This document shows positions 9,369 to 17,932 of a stretch of DNA of 64,000 bases, in pieces. Source of the stretch: Senegalimassilia faecalis (lineage in GTDB: Bacteria > Actinomycetota > Coriobacteriia > Coriobacteriales > Eggerthellaceae). Under the pieces are notes generated by a model. That model worked only from the letters and a program-made list of their open reading frames with translations. It was not told where the DNA came from and did not search any database. The translations under genes were made by a program, and so were the position numbers. Each line of letters opens with the position of its first letter. Positions within the stretch are counted from its first letter, which is position 1. The stretch lies in contig NZ_SDPW01000001.1 in assembly GCF_004135645.1 (NCBI RefSeq), positions 2,480,001 to 2,544,000 of the forward strand. The letters run 5' to 3'.

Positions 9369-9707
9369 CTATTGTCCGAAGCGCTGCTTGTAGTTTTCGC
9401 CCCAGGCCCACATGGAGTTGAGGATGGGTTTGAGGCTTTCACCCAGGTCGGTGAGGGAATATTCCACGCGCGGCGGCACTTCGGCGAATACTTCGCGATG
9501 CACGAGGCCGTCGGCTTCCATGGAACGCAGCTGCGCGGTCAAAACCTTTTGCGACACGTTGCCGATGGACTTTTGCAGCTGCCCAAAACGCTTTTTACCC
9601 GGCGCAAGATCGCGTAGGATGAGCACTTTCCATTTGTTCCCGATTAGTGACAGCGTGGTTTCTACAGGGCAGGCCGGCAGTGCGACTTTCGTTGTTTGCT
9701 GAGCCAT
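9369..9707 (-). CDS. HxlR-family winged-helix transcriptional regulator
   Basis: A 112-residue protein with the HxlR signature order: a conserved early cysteine (ACPVETTLSLIGNKW), a winged helix (FGQLQKSIGNVSQKVLTAQL), then YSLTDLGESL near the end. HxlR proteins often sense redox or aldehyde stress through that cysteine and control an adjacent gene. The start at 9707 follows GAAAGGT. It is divergent from the flavin-reductase-like gene at 9889, which is its most likely target. Confidence 0.92.
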   Translation of the reverse strand: MAQQTTKVALPACPVETTLSLIGNKWKVLILRDLAPGKKRFGQLQKSIGNVSQKVLTAQLRSMEADGLVHREVFAEVPPRVEYSLTDLGESLKPILNSMWAWGENYKQRFGQ

Positions 9708-9888
9708 AGTGGACCTTTCTTCACATTTTGAACTTTCTGTATCCGCAGGTAAATCACAACAGTTACTAACAGGTACCTACAGAACAAAAAGGTGCTTACT
9801 TTCAAATCAAGCGCTACGGTGATTATATATCCACAGCGAAAGGAATGTGAAGCCTTTCCGAGCGAAAAGCGTACAGGAGGTATTCATC
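9708..9888. promoter_or_regulatory. Divergent control region of the HxlR and PNPOx-like genes
   Basis: This 181-bp AT-rich spacer lies between the two divergent genes. It holds the palindromic word AGGTACCT at 9771-9778 and two further AGGT-starting words (9747 and 9790) followed by TAC or CAC. These are plausible HxlR operator half-sites, but that is inferred from position and repetition only. The downstream gene has a good ribosome site (AGGAGG, 9875-9880). Confidence 0.4.
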
Positions 9889-10374
9889 ATGGAAAAAGTC
9901 GTCGAGTTTTTGCAGGCCAATCCCGTGCAGTATCTGGCCACCGTCGGTCGTGACGGCAAGGCGAAGTGCCGCCCGTTCATGTTCTCGGGTGAGAAGGACG
10001 GCAAGCTGTGGTTCTGCACGAACAACACGAAGGACGTGTACAAGGACATGGAGGAAAACCCCGAGGTCGAGATTTCGGTGTCCAGCCCCGAGTATGCGTG
10101 GATTCGCTTGCACGGCACGGCCGTGTTCGTGAACGATATGTCCGTGAAGGAGATGTGCCTGGAAAACCCCATCGTGAAGGGCCAGTACGAAACCGCCGAC
10201 AACCCCATTTTCGAGGTGTTCTACCTGAAGGACGCGCATGGCGCCATCGCCGACTTCTCCGGCAATCCGCCTTACGAGTTCCAAATAGCGCATGATATAA
10301 GGCGGGTTTGCCGCCGCTTGCGAGTTGCGTCTCGACGTCGAACGTTGCGCTCGAAGCCCCGTTTCCGAATCTGA
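9889..10374 (+). CDS. Pyridoxamine 5'-phosphate oxidase-like (FMN-binding split barrel) protein
   Basis: The N-terminal 131 or so residues match the small PNPOx-like flavin-binding family (QYLATVGRDGKAKCRPF, then KLWFCTNNTKDVYKD and VEISVSSPEYAWIRLHG). These bind FMN, F420 or related cofactors and often act as flavin reductases. The ATG at 9889 has AGGAGG 8 nt upstream. The family usually ends just after the PPYEF segment, near nt 10283. Here the frame continues for about 30 Arg-rich residues unlike the family. One fewer C in the TTCCAAATAG at about 10281-10290 would give an immediate TAG at the expected place, so a late frameshift or sequencing error is possible. Confidence 0.85.
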   Translation: MEKVVEFLQANPVQYLATVGRDGKAKCRPFMFSGEKDGKLWFCTNNTKDVYKDMEENPEVEISVSSPEYAWIRLHGTAVFVNDMSVKEMCLENPIVKGQYETADNPIFEVFYLKDAHGAIADFSGNPPYEFQIAHDIRRVCRRLRVASRRRTLRSKPRFRI

Positions 10375-10431
10375 TCTTCCTGCGGGTGGCGCGCGGTGGG
10401 CAGCAGCCCGAGCCGCCGGCGCTTGGCGCCA

Positions 10432-10631
10432 TGGCGTGGCTGCGGCGCAACGCGCAGGCATGGAAGGCGTTTCTGCTGGTCGGAGGCGTGCTGCTGGTGG
10501 TTGCGGCCATTGCCGCGGGCGCGGCGCTTGCCCTTGGCGTGCTCGAACCGTCGCTGTTCCCCGCGCTGCCCGATGCCCAAACGCCCTTCGGGATCCTGCA
10601 CTTCACCACCGGCGGCATCACGCTGGGCTAG
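10432..10631 (+). CDS. Possible small single-span membrane protein or gene remnant
   Basis: A short frame encodes about 65 residues with one strong hydrophobic segment (AFLLVGGVLLVVAAIAAGAA) followed by a Pro-rich tail. It starts at the ATG at 10432, although the frame is open further upstream, and no convincing ribosome site is seen. It may be a real small membrane protein or the remains of a larger gene after the PNPOx gene. I do not recognise it. Confidence 0.3.
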
Positions 10632-11120
10632 CAAGTTGGTTGCGGCTGCGCGGACGTTGGCCACGTAACGTTGCGTGCTGATGCGCATTGGCATTGCTGC
10701 TGAGTCAAAGCCGTAAGCGGCAATTTGCCACGACTACGGGCGGGCGAAACGTACTGCTGTGAAGGTCGCTTGATGCTTGCCGAAGCGCGGATGAAAAGCT
10801 TGCTGACGCGGCCGACGTTGCAAATCGCAGCGTCGGCCATGTTTTGCAACGGGGCTCCAAATAAAAATCGCTCATGTATGTGATTTAATCGCCCTGCACG
10901 GTGAAGCCCGAAAATCGACCCGGCTGTGAACTGGGAAAACGTAAACTTGTTGGCCTCGCTATCAAAAACATCCAAGTTAAATCACATACATGAGCGATTT
11001 TTGCCAACAGGCCCTCACGCACTATTGGCCTTTGCGCTAAGCCCTTGCTACAATGGCGCCGTTTGTGTTGAAGGCGGCGCTGTTTTGCGGCGTGCTATCT
11101 GGGAAGAAGGGGGGTTGAGG
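10632..11120. other. 489-bp spacer upstream of mscL with a large inverted-repeat element
   Basis: No supported gene. The main content is the 140-bp element at 10863-11002. The mscL promoter is expected in the last 120 bp. Confidence 0.5.
10863..11002. repeat. 140-bp inverted-repeat element with TGAACTGGGAAAACG core (copy A)
   Basis: Perfect 26-bp arms at 10863-10888 and 10977-11002 enclose an 88-bp centre. The 15-nt word TGAACTGGGAAAACG lies at 10927-10941, almost exactly at the midpoint. A second element with the same layout and the same core is at 61830-61973. The arms of the two are related but not identical, yet each pair remains complementary. Confidence 0.85.
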
Positions 11121-11555
11121 GTGAAGAAGTTTCTCGCCGAGTTCAAGGAGTTTATCAATCGCGGCAACGTTGTGGACCTGGCCGTTGGCGTTATCATCGG
11201 CGGCGCGTTCACGTCTATCGTGACGGCGCTGACCACGAACATCATCAACCCGCTGATTTCCGTCATCGCAGGCGGCGCCGATACCATTTCCGGTTTGGTG
11301 GTGCCCGGCACCGACATCGACTTCGGCGCGTTCATCAGCGCGTGCATTAACTTCCTCATTGTGGCATTCGTGGTGTTTGTGCTGGTGAAGGCCGTGAACA
11401 AGGCGCAGAACATCGGCGAGAAGCTGACGGGCAAGGAAGAAGAGGCGCCCGCGGCTGTGCCCACGTGCCCGTTCTGCTTGGAAGAGGTTAAGGAAGGCGC
11501 CACGCGCTGCCCGCACTGCGCCGGCCAGTTCGATGCGCCCGCGAAGGCGGAGTAG
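11121..11555 (+). CDS. mscL: Large-conductance mechanosensitive channel MscL with C-terminal zinc-ribbon-like tail
   Basis: A 144-residue channel that opens under membrane tension to release solutes. The N-terminus KFLAEFKEFINRGNVVDLAVGVIIGGAF is diagnostic for MscL in two parts (FLAEFKEFINRGN, then VVDLAVGVIIGGAF). A second helix (ACINFLIVAFVVFVLVKAVN) follows. After the usual cytoplasmic linker the tail carries two CPxC pairs (CPFC and CPHC), a zinc-ribbon-like extension seen in some actinobacterial MscL proteins. The GTG start at 11121 follows a G-rich ribosome site. The longer upstream frame runs into the repeat element and was rejected. Confidence 0.95.
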   Translation: MKKFLAEFKEFINRGNVVDLAVGVIIGGAFTSIVTALTTNIINPLISVIAGGADTISGLVVPGTDIDFGAFISACINFLIVAFVVFVLVKAVNKAQNIGEKLTGKEEEAPAAVPTCPFCLEEVKEGATRCPHCAGQFDAPAKAE

Positions 11556-12040
11556 CTTTTGAGGCTTGGCGCCGTTGCGTTTGGCAGCAGATTGAGCCTT
11601 GCGGCCCCAAGTAGCAAAGCCGTTCGCGAAATTGCGGGCGGCTTTGCTGTTGTTTGGGACTAGGGGTGGCTGGCGGTAAAAATAGGGAAAACTCTAACGG
11701 AATAAACTTGTTGCTCGGCGCCGCAGTTTGTGGCGCCGAGCTGCCAATATGCTTTTGTGAGCAGGGCTGGATGGCGCGCAAATTCATTCAGCCAGCTCGT
11801 GCTTTTCCCGATGTGCGAAGCGCGGTGTGCAAGTCGAACGCTCGGGCGTGCGACAACTCCGAGCTTTTCGCAAGAACCCAACGAGCTCGTCGGCATAGTT
11901 CGTGCAAGGTTTCGCAGCGCTCTGCGCAAGCTTTGGGTAAAAGCCCTGCAAGGTCGGTTTGATAGGCTACATCCACTGTGATGTGGCGAGTTGAATGGGC
12001 AATTGCGAGGGCGTATTATGCAAGACATAAGTAGGGTCCG
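11556..12040. other. 485-bp spacer after mscL
   Basis: Contains the mscL terminator near its left end. Small open frames on both strands (for example 11788-11976 minus) show no recognisable domain. Nothing else is supported. Confidence 0.45.
11614..11656 (+). terminator. Rho-independent terminator of mscL
   Basis: The stem AGCAAAGCCG (11614-11623) pairs perfectly with CGGCTTTGCT (11640-11649), followed by GTTGTTT. It lies 58 nt past the mscL stop. Confidence 0.7.
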
Positions 12041-12328
12041 ATGAATGACGTGTTCGTGCACGAGCATGCGCTGGTGCATGGTTTGACGGAGCAGCAGGTT
12101 CTTCACGCGTGGCGCAATGCCGTTGCTGTGGCGCGGCGTGCTTGTTCGAATGGAGAAGTCGATTTTGTTGCCATCGGATTCGATCAGCATGGGCGGTCGA
12201 TTGAGGTTGTGGGCCGCAAAAAGCCGTTCGGAGTGCTCATTTTTCACGCGAATACGCCGCCGACGGCTCGTGCTTATAAAGAGCTCGGTTTGACGGGAGG
12301 CGCGCATGGCCACGATCGGAGACAATGA
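12041..12328 (+). CDS. Putative toxin of a type II toxin-antitoxin pair (BrnT-like layout)
   Basis: A 95-residue protein. It reads as an N-terminal helical part (HALVHGLTEQQVLHAWRNA) and a beta-rich part (VDFVAIGFDQHGRSIEVVG, then FGVLIFHANTPPT), a layout similar to BrnT/RelE-like toxins that act on mRNA. Its 3' end overlaps the next small gene by 23 nt, the coupling typical of toxin-antitoxin operons, with the toxin first as in brnTA. Family membership is inferred from size, fold pattern and coupling, not from a definite motif. The start is uncertain because only a weak TAGGG precedes the ATG. Confidence 0.55.
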   Translation: MNDVFVHEHALVHGLTEQQVLHAWRNAVAVARRACSNGEVDFVAIGFDQHGRSIEVVGRKKPFGVLIFHANTPPTARAYKELGLTGGAHGHDRRQ

Positions 12329-12587
12329 GTTGAAGAACAGGTTTTCTCTGTGCGACGAGGAAATCAAACAGCTGCATATCGATTCGCAGGCATACGAATC
12401 TGGCGAATGGCCGGAAGGGGAGACCGTTGTGGTCGGCCGCCCAAGTTTGTTCGGCAGTCGCATGAAATCCATTACGTATCGCGATACCGAAGATGAGGTT
12501 CGACGAATGGATGGGCGTGCTGAAAGCCTGTCGATGAGCAGGTCAGACTATCTTCGCTATCTTGTTCGCAAGGACCTGGAAGGGTAG
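12306..12587 (+). CDS. Putative antitoxin partner of the preceding gene
   Basis: A 93-residue protein. The acidic first half is variable, and the second half (AESLSMSRSDYLRYLVRKDL) resembles a ribbon-helix-helix DNA-binding segment typical of antitoxins. It overlaps the upstream gene by 23 nt and ends 8 nt before sbcD. It would be expected to neutralise the toxin and repress the operon. No operator could be identified with confidence. Confidence 0.55.
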   Translation: MATIGDNELKNRFSLCDEEIKQLHIDSQAYESGEWPEGETVVVGRPSLFGSRMKSITYRDTEDEVRRMDGRAESLSMSRSDYLRYLVRKDLEG

Positions 12588-12595
12588 GGGTTGCC

Positions 12596-13966
12596 ATGAG
12601 GTTGCTGCATGTGTCCGACTTGCATATTGGCAAGCGGTTGAATGGCGTTTCGCTGCTGGATGATCAGCGGCATATTTTGCGGCAAATTCTGCGAATTGCA
12701 GAAGAGCGCCAGGTTAAAGCCTTGCTTATTGCTGGTGATATTTACGACAAGGCGTCGCCAAGTGCGGAAGCCGTCACGGTATTCGATGCGTTTTTGACCG
12801 ATGCGGTGGCGGCGGGCCTTCGTGTGCTTGCTATTCCCGGCAACCATGATTCGGCGGAGCGCATCGCGTATGCGCAGGGTTTGCTGGAAAGCCAGGGCGT
12901 GTGTTTCCCACCGGTGTATGCGGGTGAGGTCGAGCGCGTTGTTCTGGAAGACGAATGGGGCGATGTGGCGTTTTGGCTGCTGCCGTTTTTGAAGCCGGGC
13001 GATGTGCGCCGGTATTTTCCCGATGTGGAAATAGGGGATGATTACTCGGCTGCGCTGCGTGCGGTGTTGGGCGCGTGCGAGGTTGACGCGAATGCACGCA
13101 ATGTCGCGCTGTCGCATCAGCTGGTAACGGCATACGGCGTTTCGCCTGATCGCGCGGATGACGAAATCAAGCTTGGCGGTATCGATAATGTGGATGCGTC
13201 GGTGTACGACGCGTTTGATTACGTGGCGCTGGGGCATGTGCATCGCCCGCAGCGCGTGGGCCGTGACACGGTGCGCTATTCGGGCTCGCCGCTGAAGTAT
13301 TCGTTTAGCGAAGCGCGCTACAACAAAAGTGTTGTGCTTGTTGACCTGGGAGAAAAGGCGCCCGGTGATGCAGTTGGCGCATGTGTTTCCACAGAGCTTA
13401 TCCCGCTTGAGCCGTTGCATGATGTTCGCGAAGTGCGCGGTGCGTTGGGAACGCTGCTGGCCGTGTCGGCCGATACGGGTTGCGAAGGCGCCGATGATAC
13501 CGATGGGCGATTGGAGCAGGGGCAGACCGGCCACGTCGGTGCTGATGGGCTGGCGGCTTGTGGTGCGGATGACGTTTGTGAGGCAAGTGCGACAGATTCC
13601 GATAGTGCGGCAGTTGCGCCGGACGGTGAAGCGGTCGAGTTGCGCAATCCGCTGCAGGACTACGTGCATATCACGTTAACCGACGAGCATCCGCAGCTTG
13701 ATGCGCTCGCGAAGCTTCGCGAGGTGTACCCCAACGTGATGTCGCTTGATTACGACAACCTCAACGTGCTGGTGAATCGCACGCAGACTGCTTCGACATC
13801 GGACCCGGATAAGCTGGACATGCTGGAGCTGTTCTCGATGTTCTACGAGGTCCAGGTTGGCAATGAGCTTGACGAGGTTCAGAAAACGTTCGCGCGCAAG
13901 GTTATTGCTGGCGTTGAGCACGACGTGGCAAAAGGGCCTGATGGGCAGGAAGGGGGCGCGAAATGA
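12596..13966 (+). CDS. sbcD: Exonuclease subunit SbcD (Mre11-type nuclease)
   Basis: A 456-residue metallophosphoesterase nuclease subunit of SbcCD, which cuts hairpins and processes double-strand breaks. Metal-binding motifs are DLHIGK (D8, H10), GDIYDK near 48, PGNHD near 83 and, further on, GHVHRPQ. The protein is about 60-70 residues longer than usual because of a Gly/Ala/Asp/Cys-rich low-complexity insert around residues 290-345 (nt 13470-13640). The gene overlaps sbcC by ATGA at 13963-13966. Confidence 0.95.
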   Translation: MRLLHVSDLHIGKRLNGVSLLDDQRHILRQILRIAEERQVKALLIAGDIYDKASPSAEAVTVFDAFLTDAVAAGLRVLAIPGNHDSAERIAYAQGLLESQGVCFPPVYAGEVERVVLEDEWGDVAFWLLPFLKPGDVRRYFPDVEIGDDYSAALRAVLGACEVDANARNVALSHQLVTAYGVSPDRADDEIKLGGIDNVDASVYDAFDYVALGHVHRPQRVGRDTVRYSGSPLKYSFSEARYNKSVVLVDLGEKAPGDAVGACVSTELIPLEPLHDVREVRGALGTLLAVSADTGCEGADDTDGRLEQGQTGHVGADGLAACGADDVCEASATDSDSAAVAPDGEAVELRNPLQDYVHITLTDEHPQLDALAKLREVYPNVMSLDYDNLNVLVNRTQTASTSDPDKLDMLELFSMFYEVQVGNELDEVQKTFARKVIAGVEHDVAKGPDGQEGGAK

Positions 13967-16900
13967 GGCCGCTGAAGCTGACGATGTCCGCGTTTGGTCC
14001 GTACGCAGATGAAACGGTCATCGATTTCCGCACGCTTGGCACGTCGGGCGTGTACTTGGTGTGCGGCGACACGGGTGCGGGCAAAACCATGATTTTCGAT
14101 GCCATTTGCTTCGCGTTGTTCGGCGAAGCGAGCGGCGATAGCAAAAACGGGGCGCGCAGCGCGTCGAGCTTGCGTAGCGATTATGCTGACCCAGCAATCA
14201 AAACGTTCGTTGAGCTGGAGTTTTTGTATCGCGGGCAAACGTATCGCGTGAAGCGCAATCCCGATTATGAGCGCGCAAAGCTGCGCGGAGAAGGCACCAC
14301 GAAGGAAACGGCGAATGCCGAGATAGAATTTCCCGGCAGACGCTGCATCAGCGGTGTTCGCAAGGTAACAACCGAAGTCGAAGAGTTGCTTGGCATTGAT
14401 GCAAGCCAGTTTAAGCAGATTGTTATGCTGGCGCAGGGGGAGTTCCGCAAACTGCTTACCGCCGACACGGCTACGCGCGAGGGCATCTTCCGCAAGCTGT
14501 TCGCTACGCAAAAGCATGAGCGGTTGCAGGAACGGTTGGGCGAGGAGAGTCGCAAACTCGAGCGCGAAAACGAGTCGTTGAAGCGCGAGGTTGTTGCGAA
14601 TGCCCGAGCGGTTGCGTTCCCGCCCGAAGACCCGCGCGAGCAAGAACTGGCGGAACGTGTCCGCGGAGCTGCGTCACTGGGCGATTGGCTTGCCGAGCTG
14701 CTTGAGAGCTTGCTGGGCGTTGACCGTCCGGAGTTGCAGCGCTTGCACGGGGAAACCGAGGCGTTGCGCAACAAGTGGCGAGAAGCTAATGGTTTGACGA
14801 TGCGCGCTCAAACGCGTGAGCAAACGTTGCTGGACCAAAAGAGGTTGCAAAGCGTTCTTGCGGAACATGAGGCAAAGTCGGCACAGCTTCAGGCTGATTT
14901 CGAGGCTGCGAAAGCTACCGATAACCAGCGGGCACAGGCTGTTGAGCAGGCGGCGGTGATCGAGGGTACGCTGGGTAAATACGAAGCGCTTTGGGAGGCC
15001 GAGCGGAAGCTGCGGGAAGAAGCTGCGGCAGCGGAATCGGCGCAAAAGGCCAGCGCGAGCGCGAAAGAGGCGGCGGAAGCTGCGGAGCGTCAGCGGGCTG
15101 ATGCCGCATTAGCGGTGGAAAAGCTGTCTGATGCGGAAGTGCGCAAGGCTGAAGCGCAGGGGTGCTTCGACGCCGCGCAGGCGAAGGTGGACGAGGCGGC
15201 GCGCGTGTTGGCGGATGCTCGTGAGTATGCGGGCAAGGTCGCCGCGGCGCAGGCTGCTGCGCTGCGCGCGCAAAAACTTGACGAGGATTTGAAGACATGC
15301 GTTGTGCAGGAGTCTGCTGCGGAGGATTTGGCCAAGCAGGCGCAAGCCGCGTTCGACTCGTTTGCCGGCGCCGATGCGGCTTGCAGCGAGGCGCATGCGG
15401 CAGTCGAGCGCGCCCAAACGGCGCAGCGCGATGCGCAGCAGGTGGTCGACCGTCGCGCTGAGCTGGCGCGTGCGGCGGCGCTTGCGGAAGGGCCTCACCA
15501 GCAGGCGTTGTGCAGCCTGAAAGAGGCGGAAGCGCACCACGATGCCGACGCATCGGCGTTGCAGCGGCTGCAAAAGCTGCAGCGTGCAGGGCGCGCAGGC
15601 ATGCTGGCGGCCGATTTGCAAGAAGGCGAGCCCTGCCCTGTGTGCGGATCTGTGCACCATCCGGCTCCGGCTGTTGCAACGGAATCGATTCCAAGCGACG
15701 ACGAAGTTGATGCTGCGGCGGAGCAGGAAGCTGCATCCCGGGGCGTTGCGGAACAGGCGTCCCGCGAGGCGGAGCGTTGTCGGACCGTGCTCGAGTCGGC
15801 GCAGAGCGCATTACGCTCGTTTGACGCCGAGTGTGGCGGCGAAGCGGCGGCATCTGAAGCACTTAGCCAGGCCGCAAACAAGCTCGAGCGCGCACGGCAG
15901 GCTTTTGCGGAGGCTCAGCAGCGCCAGGAAAAGGCGACGTCTGCGCACGTCATTGTGCAGCGTGCGCACGATGCGATGGACAAGGCGCGCAACGACGTTG
16001 CAAAGGCGAAAGATGCTCAACATGAAGCGCAGCGAGAGGCGGATGCGCAGATGGCTGCGGCGGACGCGTTGCGTCAGCGTTTGACGGTTGCCGATGCCAA
16101 CGAGGCGTTGCGCGTGCACAAAGCGGCCCAAGATGATGCGGCGGTAGCTCGCACGCATCTGAATAACGCGAAACAGGCGGTTGAGCAGCTGGCGGCGGCG
16201 AAGCGGCGTTGCGGCAAAGCGGAAGCGGCGGCTCAGCAGGCGCTTGCCCAATCACAGCAAGCGGAGGAATCATGGCGGCAGCTTTCCCAGAATTGTGAAC
16301 TTGTCCGGCAGCGTGTTGAACATTTAAAGGTTGACCTGGAGTTTCCGTCGCTTGATGCTGCTCGTGGTAAGGCGAACGCGCTTCGAGCGCAAGCTGAAGA
16401 ACTTAAGGCGCGTCGCGATGCGGCGGAGCGGGCGCTTACGGTCAATAAGCAGCACATCGAGACGAATCGCAAGCTGCTGGAAGATAAGGCCAAGCAGCTT
16501 GCGGAGCTGCCGCAAATCGATGTTGAAAAAGCGCAGGCGCAGCAAGATGAGCTTCTCAAGCAGGGGCAGGAGTCATCGGCGCGTGAAAGCGCGGTGAGCG
16601 CGCGCATCCAAGCGAACGAACGGGTGTTGCGCCAGCTGAGGGATGTGCTGCAGCGTACGGGCGATATCGAGCAGCGCTACGGCCGTATCAAGCTGATGGC
16701 CGATGCGGCGAACGGCAACCTGACCGGTCAGGCGAAGATTCGTTTCGAGGCGTACGTGCAGGGCATGTACTTCGATCGCGTCATCGCGGCGGCGAACGAG
16801 CGCTTGCGCGTGTTGACGGCCGGGCAGTTCGAGCTGGTGCGCTGGGCCGAATCGTCGGGAAATTCGAAGGCCGGCTTGGGGCTTTACGTTATCGACAGCT

Positions 16901-17220
16901 TTACTGGCAGGGCGCGCGACGCGTCTTCCCTTTCTGGCGGCGAGTCGTTCCAGGCATCGCTGTGCTTGGCGCTGGGGCTGTCCGACATCGTACAGGCGCA
17001 CGCTGGCGGCGTGGAATTCGACACCATGTTCGTGGACGAAGGCTTCGGGTCGCTTGACCAAGGAGCGCTTGGCAACGCCATCAGCTTGCTGTCGGATTTG
17101 TCGGGTGGCAACAAGCTTGTGGGCATCATCAGTCACGTTGAGGACCTGAAAGCCAACATCCCCAAACGCATCACCGTCACAAAATCGCGCACCGGCTCGA
17201 AAGCGGTCGTGGAAGGATAA
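13963..17220 (+). CDS. sbcC: Exonuclease subunit SbcC (Rad50-type ATPase)
   Basis: A 1,085-residue SMC-like ATPase partner of SbcD. The Walker A motif GDTGAGKT is near residue 36, two long Ala/Glu/Gln-rich coiled coils follow, and the zinc hook CPVC sits at the apex (C558, C561). The C-terminal ATPase half has signature LSGGESFQASL, Walker B TMFVDEGFG and a D-loop SLD. All functional motifs are present. It is translationally coupled to sbcD. Confidence 0.96.
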   Translation: MRPLKLTMSAFGPYADETVIDFRTLGTSGVYLVCGDTGAGKTMIFDAICFALFGEASGDSKNGARSASSLRSDYADPAIKTFVELEFLYRGQTYRVKRNPDYERAKLRGEGTTKETANAEIEFPGRRCISGVRKVTTEVEELLGIDASQFKQIVMLAQGEFRKLLTADTATREGIFRKLFATQKHERLQERLGEESRKLERENESLKREVVANARAVAFPPEDPREQELAERVRGAASLGDWLAELLESLLGVDRPELQRLHGETEALRNKWREANGLTMRAQTREQTLLDQKRLQSVLAEHEAKSAQLQADFEAAKATDNQRAQAVEQAAVIEGTLGKYEALWEAERKLREEAAAAESAQKASASAKEAAEAAERQRADAALAVEKLSDAEVRKAEAQGCFDAAQAKVDEAARVLADAREYAGKVAAAQAAALRAQKLDEDLKTCVVQESAAEDLAKQAQAAFDSFAGADAACSEAHAAVERAQTAQRDAQQVVDRRAELARAAALAEGPHQQALCSLKEAEAHHDADASALQRLQKLQRAGRAGMLAADLQEGEPCPVCGSVHHPAPAVATESIPSDDEVDAAAEQEAASRGVAEQASREAERCRTVLESAQSALRSFDAECGGEAAASEALSQAANKLERARQAFAEAQQRQEKATSAHVIVQRAHDAMDKARNDVAKAKDAQHEAQREADAQMAAADALRQRLTVADANEALRVHKAAQDDAAVARTHLNNAKQAVEQLAAAKRRCGKAEAAAQQALAQSQQAEESWRQLSQNCELVRQRVEHLKVDLEFPSLDAARGKANALRAQAEELKARRDAAERALTVNKQHIETNRKLLEDKAKQLAELPQIDVEKAQAQQDELLKQGQESSARESAVSARIQANERVLRQLRDVLQRTGDIEQRYGRIKLMADAANGNLTGQAKIRFEAYVQGMYFDRVIAAANERLRVLTAGQFELVRWAESSGNSKAGLGLYVIDSFTGRARDASSLSGGESFQASLCLALGLSDIVQAHAGGVEFDTMFVDEGFGSLDQGALGNAISLLSDLSGGNKLVGIISHVEDLKANIPKRITVTKSRTGSKAVVEG

Positions 17221-17506
17221 GCCAGTTTGGGCGGGTCTCAAACCGTCCGACGACCCCTCCTTGCTTGCTTCGCGTACCGACGTGCTTCTGATATATCGTT
17301 GCCTGCCGCCTCTTGGCGTCGCCTGCTGCGGCGGGAGCTTTGAAGTTGGTCTTGCGTTCGGGAGTAAGCGAACAATTTGGGAAAGTTGCGATTCAGGACA
17401 ATTTCGATTTGGGAATCTATTGAAGGGTTTATCCCTATCGCGGGGATGATGGGAGCTTTGTTATTATGAGCGAGTGGATTATTAAACCTAGTAGGTAGGA
17501 ATTGGT

Positions 17507-17896
17507 TTGAGCGCTCTTAAGAAATGCTTGTTTGTTATCCTTGGCTCGTTGTGCACGGCGCTGGGCATTGCTGGTGTGTTCTTGCCCGTTCTGCCCACTA
17601 CGCCATTGTTGCTTGCGGCGGCGTTTTTCTTCTCGCGCAGTTCGGAGCGCTTGAATGCTTGGCTTGTTGAGACGAAGGCTTATAAAGCTTACGTTGAACC
17701 CTTCAAGAGCGGCCGAGGCGTTACGGTGAAGAAGAAGCTGACCATACTGGGCATCTCGTACTCGATTATGGCGGTGAGCGCTGTCTTGGTTGCCAAACCC
17801 ATCGTGTGGGGCATTCTTGGATGCGTCGCGGTATTCCTCCTGTGGCTCGTGGCGTTTTATCTACCGACCGAGCGCAGCGTGTTCGACGAGGAATAA
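17507..17896 (+). CDS. DUF454 (YbaN-type) inner membrane protein
   Basis: A 129-residue membrane protein of the DUF454 family. The conserved N-terminal hairpin reads GIAGVFLPVLPTTPLLLAAA and is followed by FFFSRSSERLNAWL, with two further hydrophobic segments near the C-terminus. The function of the family is not established. It begins with TTG at 17507, chosen because AGGTAGGA (17493-17500) precedes it at good spacing and the N-terminus matches the family. It is followed on the opposite strand by the histidine kinase. Confidence 0.88.
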   Translation: MSALKKCLFVILGSLCTALGIAGVFLPVLPTTPLLLAAAFFFSRSSERLNAWLVETKAYKAYVEPFKSGRGVTVKKKLTILGISYSIMAVSAVLVAKPIVWGILGCVAVFLLWLVAFYLPTERSVFDEE

Positions 17897-17932
17897 TGTT
17901 TCGGCAAATGCCGGTGATTGCCTGCGCGGCTG

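Noticed and set aside
11660-12472. A 270-residue minus-strand frame
   Set aside because: It overlaps the toxin-antitoxin pair and shows no recognisable domain or start signal.
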